From positions 14,012,001 through 14,076,000 of the forward strand of contig OX637334.1 in NCBI GenBank assembly GCA_951799405.1: a DNA stretch of 64,000 bases, given 5' to 3'. Position numbers and translations under genes: made by a program. The notes beneath the pieces are model-generated. The model saw only the letters and a program-made list of their open reading frames with translations, was not told where the DNA came from and did not search any database. Within the stretch, counting starts at the first letter, position 1; each line of letters opens with the position of its first letter. Shown here in pieces: positions 21,501 to 32,572 of the stretch. The stretch comes from Agapetus fuscipes. Its lineage: Eukaryota; Arthropoda; Insecta; Trichoptera; Glossosomatidae.

Positions 21501-24500
21501 AATTTCAATTAAGTTTATGTTAATAAATAAAATATTTTGGAACAAAATTTCAAACATATTTTATAATTTAGTACGTATGTATCTCATTTTATTTATATAA
21601 GTAAACGATAAGCAATAAAAAGGAACCTCAGTTTTAAAGATGAAATATTCTTTAGAATGATCTCAAATTTTCTGTTAAAAAAAGAAACACTACTTGTGTG
21701 TTAAAAAATACGTGGAAAAATTCCAATGTTTATACTTTTTTTACGTTTTCTAATTTCAAGTCGCGCCATCAGAAGTCGCCTGTAAAAAGCTGAAGTTCCG
21801 CAGATTATTTATTTTGCTTTTCAGGGTGTCGAACCGTTGAAATTTTCAAAACTTCCAAAATTTAGCGTCACACTTCTATCTTCATTTTCGGGTTCTTAGC
21901 CTTAGCAGGCAAAACTGCAGAGACTCTGGCACCCCCTAGCCGAATGGCAACCGTCTAATTTATATAATTTTTAACTTTCCAGAGTTGACAAATTCATGAC
22001 TTTTTTTAGAATTTATAGAATTTTATTATAATATTCACAAAATTTCAATTCTATACCTTCATAATTTTCTTGACGCTCACATATGGTTTGAAATCAATTA
22101 AATTCAGATCAACATCAAATTAAACCAATCATTGTTTTTCACACATCAAACTTTGGTTTGTGTTTGTGTTGGGTAGATATGTTTTTTTCCTTCAAAGTTT
22201 TGTCTAAAAACCTAGTGGTAATTAAAAAAAATTAACTTTAACCAAAGTATGCATGGTTAATAATTGTAGCCCACAGTTAAATAACCACATTTCCTCTTTT
22301 TAGTATTCATCTCTAAACTCTGGCAATTTTGACTTCAAATGCAGGCTAAGAGCCCAATTTTAGAATATCATATTGTATTTTGAACAGTAGACAGTAAAAA
22401 ATTTCAATGCATCCAGTAATATTTGATACTTTTTTGGCTATTAGGAATATGTTTCAGCGAAAAGTGAGTACGTTTGTAGAAAATATGAAAAACTGCTTTT
22501 GCACCAATAAAAAATAACTTCAATCGGTTGGGCACCCTACTTTTCCACAGTGGTGTGTTTGGGATTTTAAAATGGACAAACATGGCTGTTAATGTATTCA
22601 TTATATGTGCTCTTTAATTCGTGAAAACTATCGGTGGAATATCAAATCTTTAGATAAAATTTGTATTTTATAGAGGCATGCCAATATTTAAGATTAAATT
22701 TCCATGCTTATTTGAAAAAAAACGTCCGTAAAGGTTGTACGCCATGTTTACACATGTATGTAAATAAGTCAATAATACAGCTGATGTGTCTTTTTAAATT
22801 TTCCTACATACCAATGCTTCAGTTGAATAAAACTAGTTCTTAAAAAATGCATCTGCATCAATATCTATCTACACATTAAGTTTGTAAATATAAAAAATAC
22901 CTGTATCCAATGAAAGTCATTCTGTAAAGAATGTGTACTTGATAGATATTTTTGAAGAAAAAAATATAAATCTTTGACTTTTTCTTTTAAGTTACTCCAT
23001 CCTTTAATTTTTAAAAAATATTCTTAACTAAGACAGTCGGATTTTCAAATAACAATATTTCGCTTTTTCAGATTAAGAAAACGTACATACGAGTATCTAC
23101 ATAATATTAGAGTCAAAATATGATAATATTTTTTTCAAAACATGCCATTATTCTTCTTAAAATAACTTGTATATCTACTTAGAAATTCATACAATGATAT
23201 GAAACTTAAAAATAATAAATGATTGTGCACAGTGTGAGATAATTTTAGAACAAGACTTTTAAAGAAAGAGAAAACCTGAAAGATATTTCAATGATTTATT
23301 TTTGGATTGTAAAAGCAACATTTACCTGTGTGTGAGCTTGGCATACGAATTTCAACATTCAAACATTTTTTCAATATTTTTTGCACGTCGATATCTATAA
23401 TCTAAGTTTCAAAGATACGTCACTAGGTTCACACTCCATGCACGTACACAAGCAAATACGTGTAAGTAAAAACGTCGTTGTAAAAAAAAATCGATAAGAG
23501 GATAAAGAATTGCGTTTAACACACGTGTTTGCTCATAGCCAATCTGTTCTTTTGAGCCCCAGGGGAAATCCCTGAAGGTCTGATGATCTGCACACTTTTT
23601 AAAAAGCTCCTAGAGGGCAAAAACTGGCACATAGATTTTCTATGAGTTAGCGATATCGAGAAAAATTATATATTCACAAACGGCACTGAGACCTCACTGT
23701 AGGGGGATGCTGAACGTACACTGAAGAAAATGAGTTAAGTTCCGTCTGGTTTTCAGATCCCTATGTCAGTCAGTAGAACGCTTACACTCGAAAACATAAG
23801 GCTAGGGTTCTATTCCCACCTAAGAAACCAGATATTAATTTTTATATTGGTGTTTTTCTCTAACCTCTATCATAGTAACAAGAAAAGAGAATGCACCCTC
23901 GAACTAGTTAAACCCCAACTGGAAATTAAGTTGTTGGAGCAAGTCTGGCCTGCACTTGCCACACGCGACACCTTTGGAGATATAATGGAAATACAGAGAA
24001 TTAATAAATAGAAATTGGAATTGCTGTACTGGATATTTTGAATAAAATTAAAAAGGAGTGTACGAATCCTTGTGTAAATCAACGAAAAGCTTTTCTCTAC
24101 AACATGGTTCGTAAATTTTTCGAAACTACGAAGTGAATAATTGATATAGCTCATAGAATTGTTTGTCAATACGGATGTGAGACTCCGGGTTTGTTTTTGT
24201 AGCCACTTGTAATGTCAGCATATTTTTTGTATGGATTTACGATTGTTGAAGCATCGTCTGAGATTTTTTATTTGCAATATTAAAAGAAAAGAATTGTGTA
24301 GGTACAATTTAGAGCTTTTAACAAGGAAAACAATAATAATAAAATAAGAAGAATACGAAAATAATATACCTATTTCATTTTTGAAAAACCAACGTTTAGA
24401 CAGCTGATATTCTAATACTCGTAGTTGTTGCTCGTGACGGATCACATTGGTTTGAGAATCCAGAAACTTTTAAACCATATCAATCAATTTTGAAAATGCT

Positions 24501-27500
24501 TTGCGATGAATATCATCTTTTAAGAACTGTTTTTTCGGTCTTGATTGATTTTTTTCTGTTGATCTTCACAGTACGCCGACTTGGCTTACGACTAAATAAA
24601 AATTAAATTAATATTTTCACTGTAAGAATAAATAATGAAATGCTAATAAACTACAATGCAGTAGGTATGCCAAGCTCTCACCTTAAAACAACTCACCCCG
24701 CATCTGCTTTCCTCCAGGCAATCCCAGCAACAACACTTCATATTTTTCTTCTTACGGAATGACATTTTTATAGAATAATAGCTAACCCTTTAAATGAAAA
24801 ATAGATATAGCCACTATTCCAGAGGTCGAGGATATCGGGACTGGAGAACGCGAGGCGACCCGACGCTGATCAACTCGCTGTGGAGAAGCAGACAGCCGCT
24901 GGGCATTCGCAAGCAACTAGGTGGGTACACCAAGGATCTCACTCAGTCCGCTGTCCTTTAGTTTGTATAAATTGTTTTGCAGTTGGTCCTACCGCGGCAC
25001 AAGAGGCGATTTCTCGTACATCCACACTCTATGGAGGAGTCGTCAGCCGCTGGGCATCCGAAAACAGCTCGGTGAGACATAAAAGCAAAGAAAATGGCAT
25101 GATGGTCGAAATGTATATTGGCTTTGCCGCTGACCAACTAGCGGTCCCTCTGGCAACGCTGAGATCAGAGGTCTGGTAGCTTCTAGAAATCCGGTAATCA
25201 TTGGTCGATACCTTATCTAAGCAGGGAATGGAAGGATGGGCAGCAGGCTAGAGTTCACATGATAGAAAACTCCAGGTCACAAATTAAAAAAAAAAAAAAA
25301 ATAGGCTGATTTATTTGGTGAGCGCTGTTTTTGTGTGTATCACACCTCAAGAGCACTCTGCGAGCTTGGTCGTCGCTGTAGAAAGCGCCAATTCTCAAGT
25401 AAGACCCAGTTGTTGTAAGGCTGGATGGACCTTTTGATGACGGGTCTTTGGTAAAGGTTTATGAATTTTTCATCTCAGCGAAGAGCACATTCGAAATATA
25501 AATGGTATATTTTTTGTGCTCCGCCGGGATCCGAATCCACAACCTTCCATTTACGAGTCCGAAGTGCTGCCACTGGACTACGGACCGGTCCAAGATGCCA
25601 ACGACACGCGGTGTACCTGAGCGGTAACCCATCCAAGTAATATCCGCGCCCAATGTTGCTTAAATACATCCAATCTGCACTTTTTCAAAACTCGATGTAT
25701 TTTACAGATTTACACCCATATTTAAAAAATAAATCACCGAAGGCGCGCAGTCATAAGAACGACGGTGTTACAAATTAAGCGCATTAAAACCATTTTCATG
25801 TTAAAATCTCTATACGTAGATATAGGTAAAAAATCTCTAGTTTTTCTCAAATGAATCAGGAAAGCTTAAGGTCAATTATTAGTTTAGTAAATTGTGTATA
25901 GCAAATATTCATTTTTACGAAAACTTAAAATGACAGTTAGGTCCTAAATTTTGGCGACTTGCTTGAAAGACTATAAGTAAGCCTCTGGTTTCAGCACGCT
26001 GGAGGAAAAACTATTTTATAAATCAGAAGCGGTCCGTAAAAGTACTTAAATAGAAGTTTGATGCCAGCATCAGTGGTTTACGTGAAAAAAAAATCGCGAA
26101 AAAAATACTCATTAAATAAATTTGTTTTTATTTTTTTGTATTTTGTTTAAAGAATATTATTTTGTTCTATAAATTTTTCAGTACGCCACTGAACTGGCGT
26201 CATTCAAAATTGTAGGGTAACAAGTAGACAAAATTATTCTATTAGATGTTGTTTGGAAAATTATTTTTTAAAATGTTTTTTTTTAATTAGATGAAAAGAT
26301 AGATGTTCACTTTTAATTTTTTTAGATGCGGTTCTGAAAAAAATACACCAATGAATCGAATCTTTTTTAATATTAATTAATGAGAATAATAATGCATGCA
26401 TATAAAATTTACGAATAAATGTATTTTTATTAAAGTAATTTTCAATGTTTTAATATTGACTACATAATAAACATATTTTTTAAATCTAAAATAAATTAAT
26501 TAAAATAATCAAATTTTTACTTTACTATTAATCAAAAAGAAAAAAGAAGTCACTTAAAATATATATTAAAATTTCTGACACAACAAAACTACCTTCCTGA
26601 TTATTTTAATTAATTATTTTCCAAAAAAAGTGTTACGGAAGATTTTAATATGATATATTAATTAGAAAATTTATTTTTTCAGTTGTTTTTAAATACTTTA
26701 TCACATTACTATCTATCACATTGACTGAAATTTAGATCACAAAATCCAAAAATGTTGATTCACGAAAATCCACTAAAATCTGTGGAGAAAATAATATTCC
26801 CCCCTTTTCTGCTTCTTAGAAAAACCTCTACGGTTTTCAGCCATTTTGAAAAAAATAACAACTAGGAAGTCACGGCAAAAATCCTCTTAGTAAGCATTTT
26901 TCTTTATATTTCACTTGCTGATTTTATCTAAATGGTTGTGATAATGTACAAACTGACAAGGTGTTGTTATCTATGGAAAAAGGTTGGTTAGAATAGCATA
27001 GTAGAAATCTGAGAGTGAAATCAGATTGTAAATTGTTGCAGGAAGAAAAAATACCGAGTAAACATTGTGCTGAGAATAAAAGACATTCAGTAAATGGAAG
27101 CTGCTTCCTCGGATTTGTTGTCCATAAAATAAAATGGAAAAAATACTGTCAGAACTAATGAAACAAAGGTTTCTGCAATCAATGTACATGATATTTTTTA
27201 TCTAAAAATAAAGAAACGATGTTAAATGAATTCTGACCTAAGACCATATTTTATTTAGGTTAAGTCTCAGATAATTTGGTTTTCAGGAGACTTTTGCTGA
27301 TTATTAATGAATGAGATAAGAACAATTCATCGAAATTTGTATATCTCACATTTTCTACATAAACACTGAGAGCACTCAGTCGCATACATGTTAATTGTAC
27401 TAAGGCTGGTTTTAGTGTCGCGCTGATAACGCGCTGACCGTTCAAAATATATGAACTTGTAGGAAGCGTTTTAGAATGGCGCGTAGCTGTCAGCGCGACA

Positions 27501-28166
27501 AGTTCATATATTTGGCTGTCAGCGCTGACGGTCAGCGTGTTGTCAGCGCGACACTAAAACCAGCCTAACGCCTGTAGGCAACAGCTGACAAGGTGGCTGC
27601 TCTGTCGTTCTCTGGACCAACGCGCGATAGGCGCGACAACTGACCAATCACAGCTCGAGTTAGCTCATGCAAGGATAAGAAATGGAGGCATGCTGGAAGA
27701 CTGGAAGACAATACGGCGCGTAGTGGTTTTAACAGAATAGGAACTTGATTGGCAATCAAGTCAATAAATCTAGCATTGCTCACACAATATCTTTCAAATG
27801 GAGTCTGGACAGTCCTCCGTAGAAAAATTGAAACGTCACCCAGCTGAAACGTTAACAAATAGCAATGTATTTTTTTGTTTTTTAAGACTTGTGATGTCTT
27901 TTCGCTGAGTGAAATTTGCGATGTTCTGACTCCATAGAAGGAAAATGCTTGGAAGAGGATTTTAGCTTTATTCTCACCCGCACAACATTCCCGATTCCCC
28001 GATTTTTTGTCGTTATTGTAACTCATTCCCGTTCCCTCGCCCAGGTAACGCGGAGGTGTACATAGTTCTGGCGCTGCTGATCGGCTTCGTGACCGTGGTG
28101 ATCGGCTGCTGGCTCTCCGACAACTGTTGGTCCCCCGAGCCGGAGCACGTCATCACGCTCGCCTGA
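18507..28166 (+). CDS. Small single-pass membrane protein with alternative middle exons
   Basis: I do not recognise the family. Proposed exons: 18,507-18,558, 19,640-19,793, then either 24,811-24,920 or 24,983-25,071, then 28,045-28,166, giving 145 or 138 residues. All junctions are GT-AG and in phase: G|GTAAAC, AG|GTATAT, G|GTGGGT or G|GTGAGA, and a pyrimidine-rich CCCTCGCCCAG acceptor. The ATG has an in-frame TGA four codons upstream. Order: signal peptide (LAAAAGMLALFVLM), an Ala/Pro/Gly-rich extracellular stretch of about 50 residues, a basic alternative segment, a transmembrane helix (VYIVLALLIGFVTVVIGCWL) and a short tail ending HVITLA. It is probably a type I plasma-membrane protein. 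The exon chain rests on phase and composition; further exons in the long introns are possible. Confidence 0.6.
18555..19260. repeat. Degenerate tandem duplication of exon 1 edge and intron start
   Basis: The exon 1 end and following intron text (CACCGTCACACTGCTGATCATC) recur at ~18,660 (CCCCACACTCCTGATGATGACC), ~18,925 (CACCGTCACACTTCTGATGATG) and more weakly at ~19,240. GATTCTGCATCC also occurs at 18,770 and 19,045. The copy at 18,905 reads MLFVFAG ending G|GTAACC in the same phase as exon 1. Confidence 0.6.
23395..23465 (-). repeat. TTAGA-tailed dispersed repeat, 3' fragment
   Basis: ATCTATAATCTAAGTTTCAAAGATACG plus ACACAAGCAAATACGTGTAAG on the plus strand, i.e. the inverted tail of the family. 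Confidence 0.55.
23755..23850 (+). repeat. tRNA-derived SINE head
   Basis: GTCAGTCAGTAGAACGCTTACACTCG followed by a B-box-like GGGTTCTATTCCCACC. It lacks a cloverleaf, so it is a SINE head and not a tRNA gene. Confidence 0.5.
24811..24920 (+). CDS. Alternative exon A of the membrane-protein gene
   Basis: Enters in phase 2 after a TATAG acceptor (a second in-phase acceptor, TTCCAG, lies 12 bases later) and leaves in phase 1 at G|GTGGGT. It encodes a basic segment with HYSRGRGYRDWRTRGD and then LINS, ending LWRSRQPLGIRKQL, which is identical to exon B. The 14 shared codons differ at nine positions (10 bases), all synonymous, so the block is under purifying selection. Its polypyrimidine tract is weak, so it may depend on regulation. 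Confidence 0.75.
24983..25071 (+). CDS. Alternative exon B of the membrane-protein gene
   Basis: Follows a good acceptor (TATAAATTGTTTTGCAG), enters in phase 2 and leaves in phase 1 at G|GTGAGA. It encodes WSYRGTRGDFSYIHT and then the same LWRSRQPLGIRKQL end as exon A. Joining A directly to B would shift the frame, and only 62 bases separate them, so just one can be used per mRNA. Confidence 0.8.
25300..25680 (-). repeat. tRNA-headed SINE, full length
   Basis: The minus-strand head GACCGGTCCGTAGTCCAGTG is followed by GTGGATTCGGATCCCGGCGG (B-box-like), then a body with GGTCCATCCAGCC, AAAGCGC-like text and TGAGGTGTGATACACAC, and ends at CACCAAATAAATCAGCC. The body is shared with 4,266-4,545. 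Confidence 0.75.
25681..27404. other. No gene recognised
   Basis: AT-rich part of the last intron of the membrane-protein gene; nothing supported. Confidence 0.4.
27405..27565. mobile_element. 161-bp MITE, PIF/Harbinger-like
   Basis: Ends GGCTGGTTTTAGTGTCGCGC and its inverted match are flanked by TAA on both sides (27,402-27,404 and 27,566-27,568), the 3-bp target duplication typical of Harbinger elements. Internal GCGCTGA repeats form a strong hairpin. Confidence 0.8.
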
Positions 28167-28559
28167 TCGAGGGGCATGCAGGGCTGCACGCACATCTAGA
28201 CGCGTGCCATGTTACTACAGTTTAGCGTCTATAAACCGCCAATTCAAACAGGATTCCCAAGACTTCGCTCGTTTTCAATTCAGAACGGAGAATCCTGCAC
28301 TAATTTTTTGATTGCTGCAACACGGAGAATCCACATCGTTTTTTTTATGTATTTATCTGTAAACATAGACCACTTATATGTGAATCGTGTAGATTGAAAG
28401 ACGGCAATCTAGAGTTTGTTTTAGAAAATGCGCAAAAATACGCCGACAAAATTTCAATATCATCGAAATTTGTTAGCTGCATTGTGACACATGGTCATTT
28501 TCTGAGTGTTACCATACATATAAAATAAATCCTAGATTGCAGCCTTTGCTTCTATCCGA
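28167..28559. other. Probable 3' UTR and flank of the membrane-protein gene
   Basis: Follows the TGA at 28,164-28,166. AAATAAA at ~28,525 could serve as a poly(A) signal; this is not otherwise supported. Confidence 0.35.
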
Positions 28560-28561
28560 CT

Positions 28562-28862
28562 CTTACCTATATTCACTTGCAGGTAAGTATACCTACTATG
28601 CGTGAATCTTTTTTCTTGCATGGACAAGTAAAAAAAACAATGACAGCGTTTTGGGGCTTCCACACGCTTGCCAACCCATCTCAAGTCAAGCGCACAGTGT
28701 GTCGTCTAGAACATGCTAGCTGGACAAAATTTTGTCTAATTGACTAATTTTGTCCAGCTAGCATGTTCTAGACGACACACTGTGCGCTTGACTTGAGATG
28801 GGTTGGCAAGCGTGTGGAAGCCCCATTATAAGTCACGCATAGAATTGTTGGTGAATATGGGT
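28562..28862. mobile_element. Long fold-back with perfect 80-bp arms
   Basis: Arms 28,652-28,731 and 28,746-28,825 are exact reverse complements (80 of 80) around a 14-base loop. Outside them, TTACCTATATTCAC and CTATGCGTGA on the left pair with TCACGCATAG and GTGAATATGGGTAA on the right, so the inverted structure extends imperfectly to about 300 bp. Confidence 0.9.
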
Positions 28863-28869
28863 AACGAAA

Positions 28870-31800
28870 TCTTAATGACTGTCAAAATAGAAACAACCTC
28901 ATGAGGAAAATATCAGGAAGCATTAAAAACGTGGATAGCTCAGGGACTGCACTTCTTTCCCGCCTTTTCTCGCAGTGCAACGTAGTGAAAACAATAGTCA
29001 CTCGAAAATGCACAAAATCTCTGCATCTTATGGGGCAAACAGATAATTTTTTACCTTTTTTTAGCTTTTTAATGAGGTTTTCATTAATAAGTAAAATAAA
29101 TTTCAGAATGATTTATCTGGTGACCACTGTTGTTTATTGAAACGCACCTCAAGAGCTCTTTATACAGAGCTTATCCGCGCAATTAAGCCTTATGATTGCC
29201 GGTTATTGCTTACATTTATAAGGGAAACAAAGTGTAATATGCACTATATAAGCACAATAAGGAATGTGATCAAGTACCTATGTGGCTACTTTATACTTGC
29301 TCTACTGAACTGAGAGACTGAATGAACATTTTCGAGAAAAGTTGGGAAAGTTCTTACAATCCCTACAAGTATCCCAACATCAGAACTGCAGTCCAGTCGA
29401 AACTTCAGTTTGAAAAGTTACGTGTTTCCCTATCTACATATTTTATGAAATCGCTTGTTTCAAATTGGCAGTCACCTAGATATCAGCACGTTTATTCTAA
29501 TTACTATTTACCTACATTTGCACGTTTTAAGCTTTTGATCTTATTCTGATCCGAAACACGAAAACAATTCATTCACTCGATGCTTTTGCAAAAATTCAAA
29601 TAAAATAAATTGCAAAAATAAAAATAAAAATACTTTTGATAATATTCACATAGTTTTTACACCGACATAAAAGTTTAAGTTTGTCAGAATAGCATCAAAT
29701 GCTTTTTTGTATTCCCTCACGATAAATTTAAAAGTTATTTAAGGCATTTTTACACTCATTCAAAATAAATCTCCACACTGATGGCCATTATTTTTGACAA
29801 AGGGTTTTAAATAATTTTGTACTGTTTTTTCAATTAATTTTAGAGTTAAACTGGTATAAAGTTTCTGCCTTTACTAAAAAGTTATTTTTTTCAAGTGCCA
29901 TTGGTGACTTAAATTTTTTGAAAACACAAATTTGCCTTAGATACATACTTACAATACTTTGAAAACTTATTTAATTTTTAACTATAAATTTGATCTTCAA
30001 TTGGGTTAAAATCAAGGGTGAATCATTTCTTTACTTATGTATGAGAAAAACAAAACGTAAGTACAAAAAATACTTTTAAAAAAACATTTACAATAGTAAC
30101 AGGGCCATCTATGTAAAAGCCTTCAAAGATTTTCACAATCTTATATACTTTTCTTTCATTTTTATAAACCATTTTTTCAAAGTATCGAGTAAAAACAAAA
30201 AGATGGTGCTTTGTTGAACGTAAAAATAATATTCAATACTCAAGGGATGAAAATGTACGTCGTACATGCTTTACAGCGTACGTCAAAACGACATTTTCAT
30301 CTGAGCTACGAACCATTTTCTTACGAGAGCTTAGAAAGCCTCATAAAATGTTCAATATTTTAACAATAGATGGCTAGAAAATACGTTTTTCTCAATAAAT
30401 TCGATAGTTTTCTCATATACGTTTTCATAATATTAAAAATTATATGTATTTTTTTTTGCCTAATAAAGATTCAAATTATTCCTATAAGCACTTATAATTG
30501 CAAAAAAAAAAACATTTATTTGCATTAATATCAACCTTTTTTTCATAATTTGTATTGGATAAACAAAATGAGAAGTGAATAAGTACCTATCTACTACTGA
30601 TTAGGTATAGATTGAGTAAAAAAATGCGAACCTCTTAATTTTTGATCCTATATATTTCCTGTAAAAAAGCGGTAAAATTTTCATTGATGACTTGAAAACA
30701 GAAACAAAAATGTTTTCAAGAATTAATCATGAAATTAAATAAACGTTAAACTATAACAAAAAGCCCTGCAATGCCATGGCCTGCAGAAAAATAAAACAAA
30801 CATAAAATTGTATAAAATAAATAAATTATTGTGTAAAAACGAATATTAATTTACTGAATGTTGTGTCTGATTATTTATAAATATTATTAAAGTATATTAT
30901 AATTATCAATTACATCGAATCATTATTTTTAAATTGTATTTTTTTGCAAACATATTTTTTTTTAATGTTCGAAGGTATTGCAAAAAAAAATGTAAGTAAG
31001 TAGTTAACTTTTGTATCACCAAATTTTTTAAATATTATAGATTTTGCAAAAATCGCTTTTGTAATTTTTAATATGCATTTAGGTGTAAGATGGCATTTAA
31101 ATTTGTGGCACCATTTATTATTCGGTAGTGAAAGCTAAATTTCCATACAAATTTACCGTCGCTGTAAGTAGGTAACATAAGCACCTATTGTCTAAATTTT
31201 TCATAAAAAAAGTTTGATGAATAGATCAGCTGATTGAGGGCTTGCCTTCAAACTCAGAGTGGTTGGAAATAGTGATTAGAAAATAAATAACTTTCACTCA
31301 TGCGATTCTTTCGGGGACAACGCATAAGGAAGTTGCTATGTGTACGCGCAACTAAGATGCGCAGGTGGCAATTATTTTCTAGTAATTGTTAGATTACTTA
31401 GATTATAGATTGTAAAAAAAATCAGCCCTGATGATCTATACTCATTCACAGTAACGTAAAATATTTTTATGAATACATTTCAAAAGCTTAAAATTTATAA
31501 TCATTCATTACTTATAAAAGTTGAACTATTTTTGAGTGAAAAATGTGCTTCCACTACCCAGTATTAGATGACATCGCTATAGCATCAAATCAGTATATTA
31601 GTGATAGTCAACATGTTAGTCAAATAAATAAAAAAGGTTGTGTAAGTATGTAATATGCAAAAATATGAGCTTTGATTTATTCCCATATTATTCATAAGCT
31701 TAAAAATAAGTCAACGGTTTTTTGTATAAAACGTGAACTTGAAAAATTTCTGTTGCAAAAATAAAAACAACCTTAGTACTTACAGAGATCATGAAATCTT

Positions 31801-32139
31801 AAAAACAGTGTACCTCCAGATCGAAAAGTGCATGGTTGTCCCGATCTCAACACAATTAAAAATATACAGATATTATTTGATATTTGTATTGTCTAAAATA
31901 ATCATTTTTCAACCGTTCCGAAAACTAAGGAAAAATTTAAGTTCATTTAAATATTGAAATACTTAAGTCATGATTTTTTTTCTGAAATTGCTTTAACATT
32001 TGCTGTTTTATAATCCAATAATTTTATATAAAAAAAGTATCTAATATATCTAATAGTACTAATGTACATATCTATAAAAAAATGTGTACTTATTTAGCTT
32101 GTAATTCCGAAACTTATTTTTAGTAACTGGGTACAATAG
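28870..32139. other. No gene recognised
   Basis: AT-rich; a small hairpin at 30,245-30,305 (GATGAAAATGTACGTCGTAC and its partner) and a decayed LINE/SINE-like patch at 31,300-31,410 are the only structures noticed. Confidence 0.4.
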
Positions 32140-32440
32140 ATGTATAAAGTTATTAAATAACTTAATACTAATATTTAAGTATAGGAGTATTGAGGAAAAC
32201 TTAATACTTGTATTAAATAAATTATTAAACAATACTTAATACCATTATAATAAAAGAGTATTTAGTAATAATAAAATGCATATTAATCAAAGTATTGAGT
32301 AATTTAATACCTGTATTAAATGAGAGTATAAAGTAATTTATTACCCATATTAAATGAAATATTAGGTACATTAGTTAAAACCAATGTGCAATGAGAGTAT
32401 TAAGTAACTTTATACCTTTATTAAGGCCTGGTATTTTCAA
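32140..32440. repeat. Degenerate tandem repeat rich in TAATAC and ATTAAAT
   Basis: Variants of AGTAATTTAATACCTGTATTAAATGAGAGTAT recur about six times with indels. It borders the piggyBac element on its left side. Confidence 0.6.
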
Positions 32441-32572
32441 CATTAGCATAGCGACTTTATACTGAATGAAAATGACACACTTATATCTAAAAGTAGTTCC
32501 TTTTATCAGTTTAAAGTCACATAAGCTAGCGTTGGAAATACTAAGTGCTAAGTAATTTAATACCTATATTAA

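Larger units (their letters stand above)
19794..24810. other. Long AT-rich intron, little structure
   Basis: Intron 2 of the membrane-protein gene. I see no conserved coding block apart from repeats at 21,150, 23,400 and 23,760. The rest is A/T runs and short frames. Confidence 0.45.

Noticed and set aside
24883..25179. Continuous 99-codon frame over both alternative exons
   Set aside because: It is in a different frame from the conserved LWRSRQPLGIRKQL reading, and it ignores the splice sites; the synonymous-only differences support the other frame.
25540..25605. tRNA-like segment
   Set aside because: Same head recurs at 53,950 and is attached to a shared SINE body.
27565..28026. 153-codon minus-strand frame
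   Set aside because: Opposite the last intron of the plus-strand gene and partly next to a MITE; no domain and no splice support.
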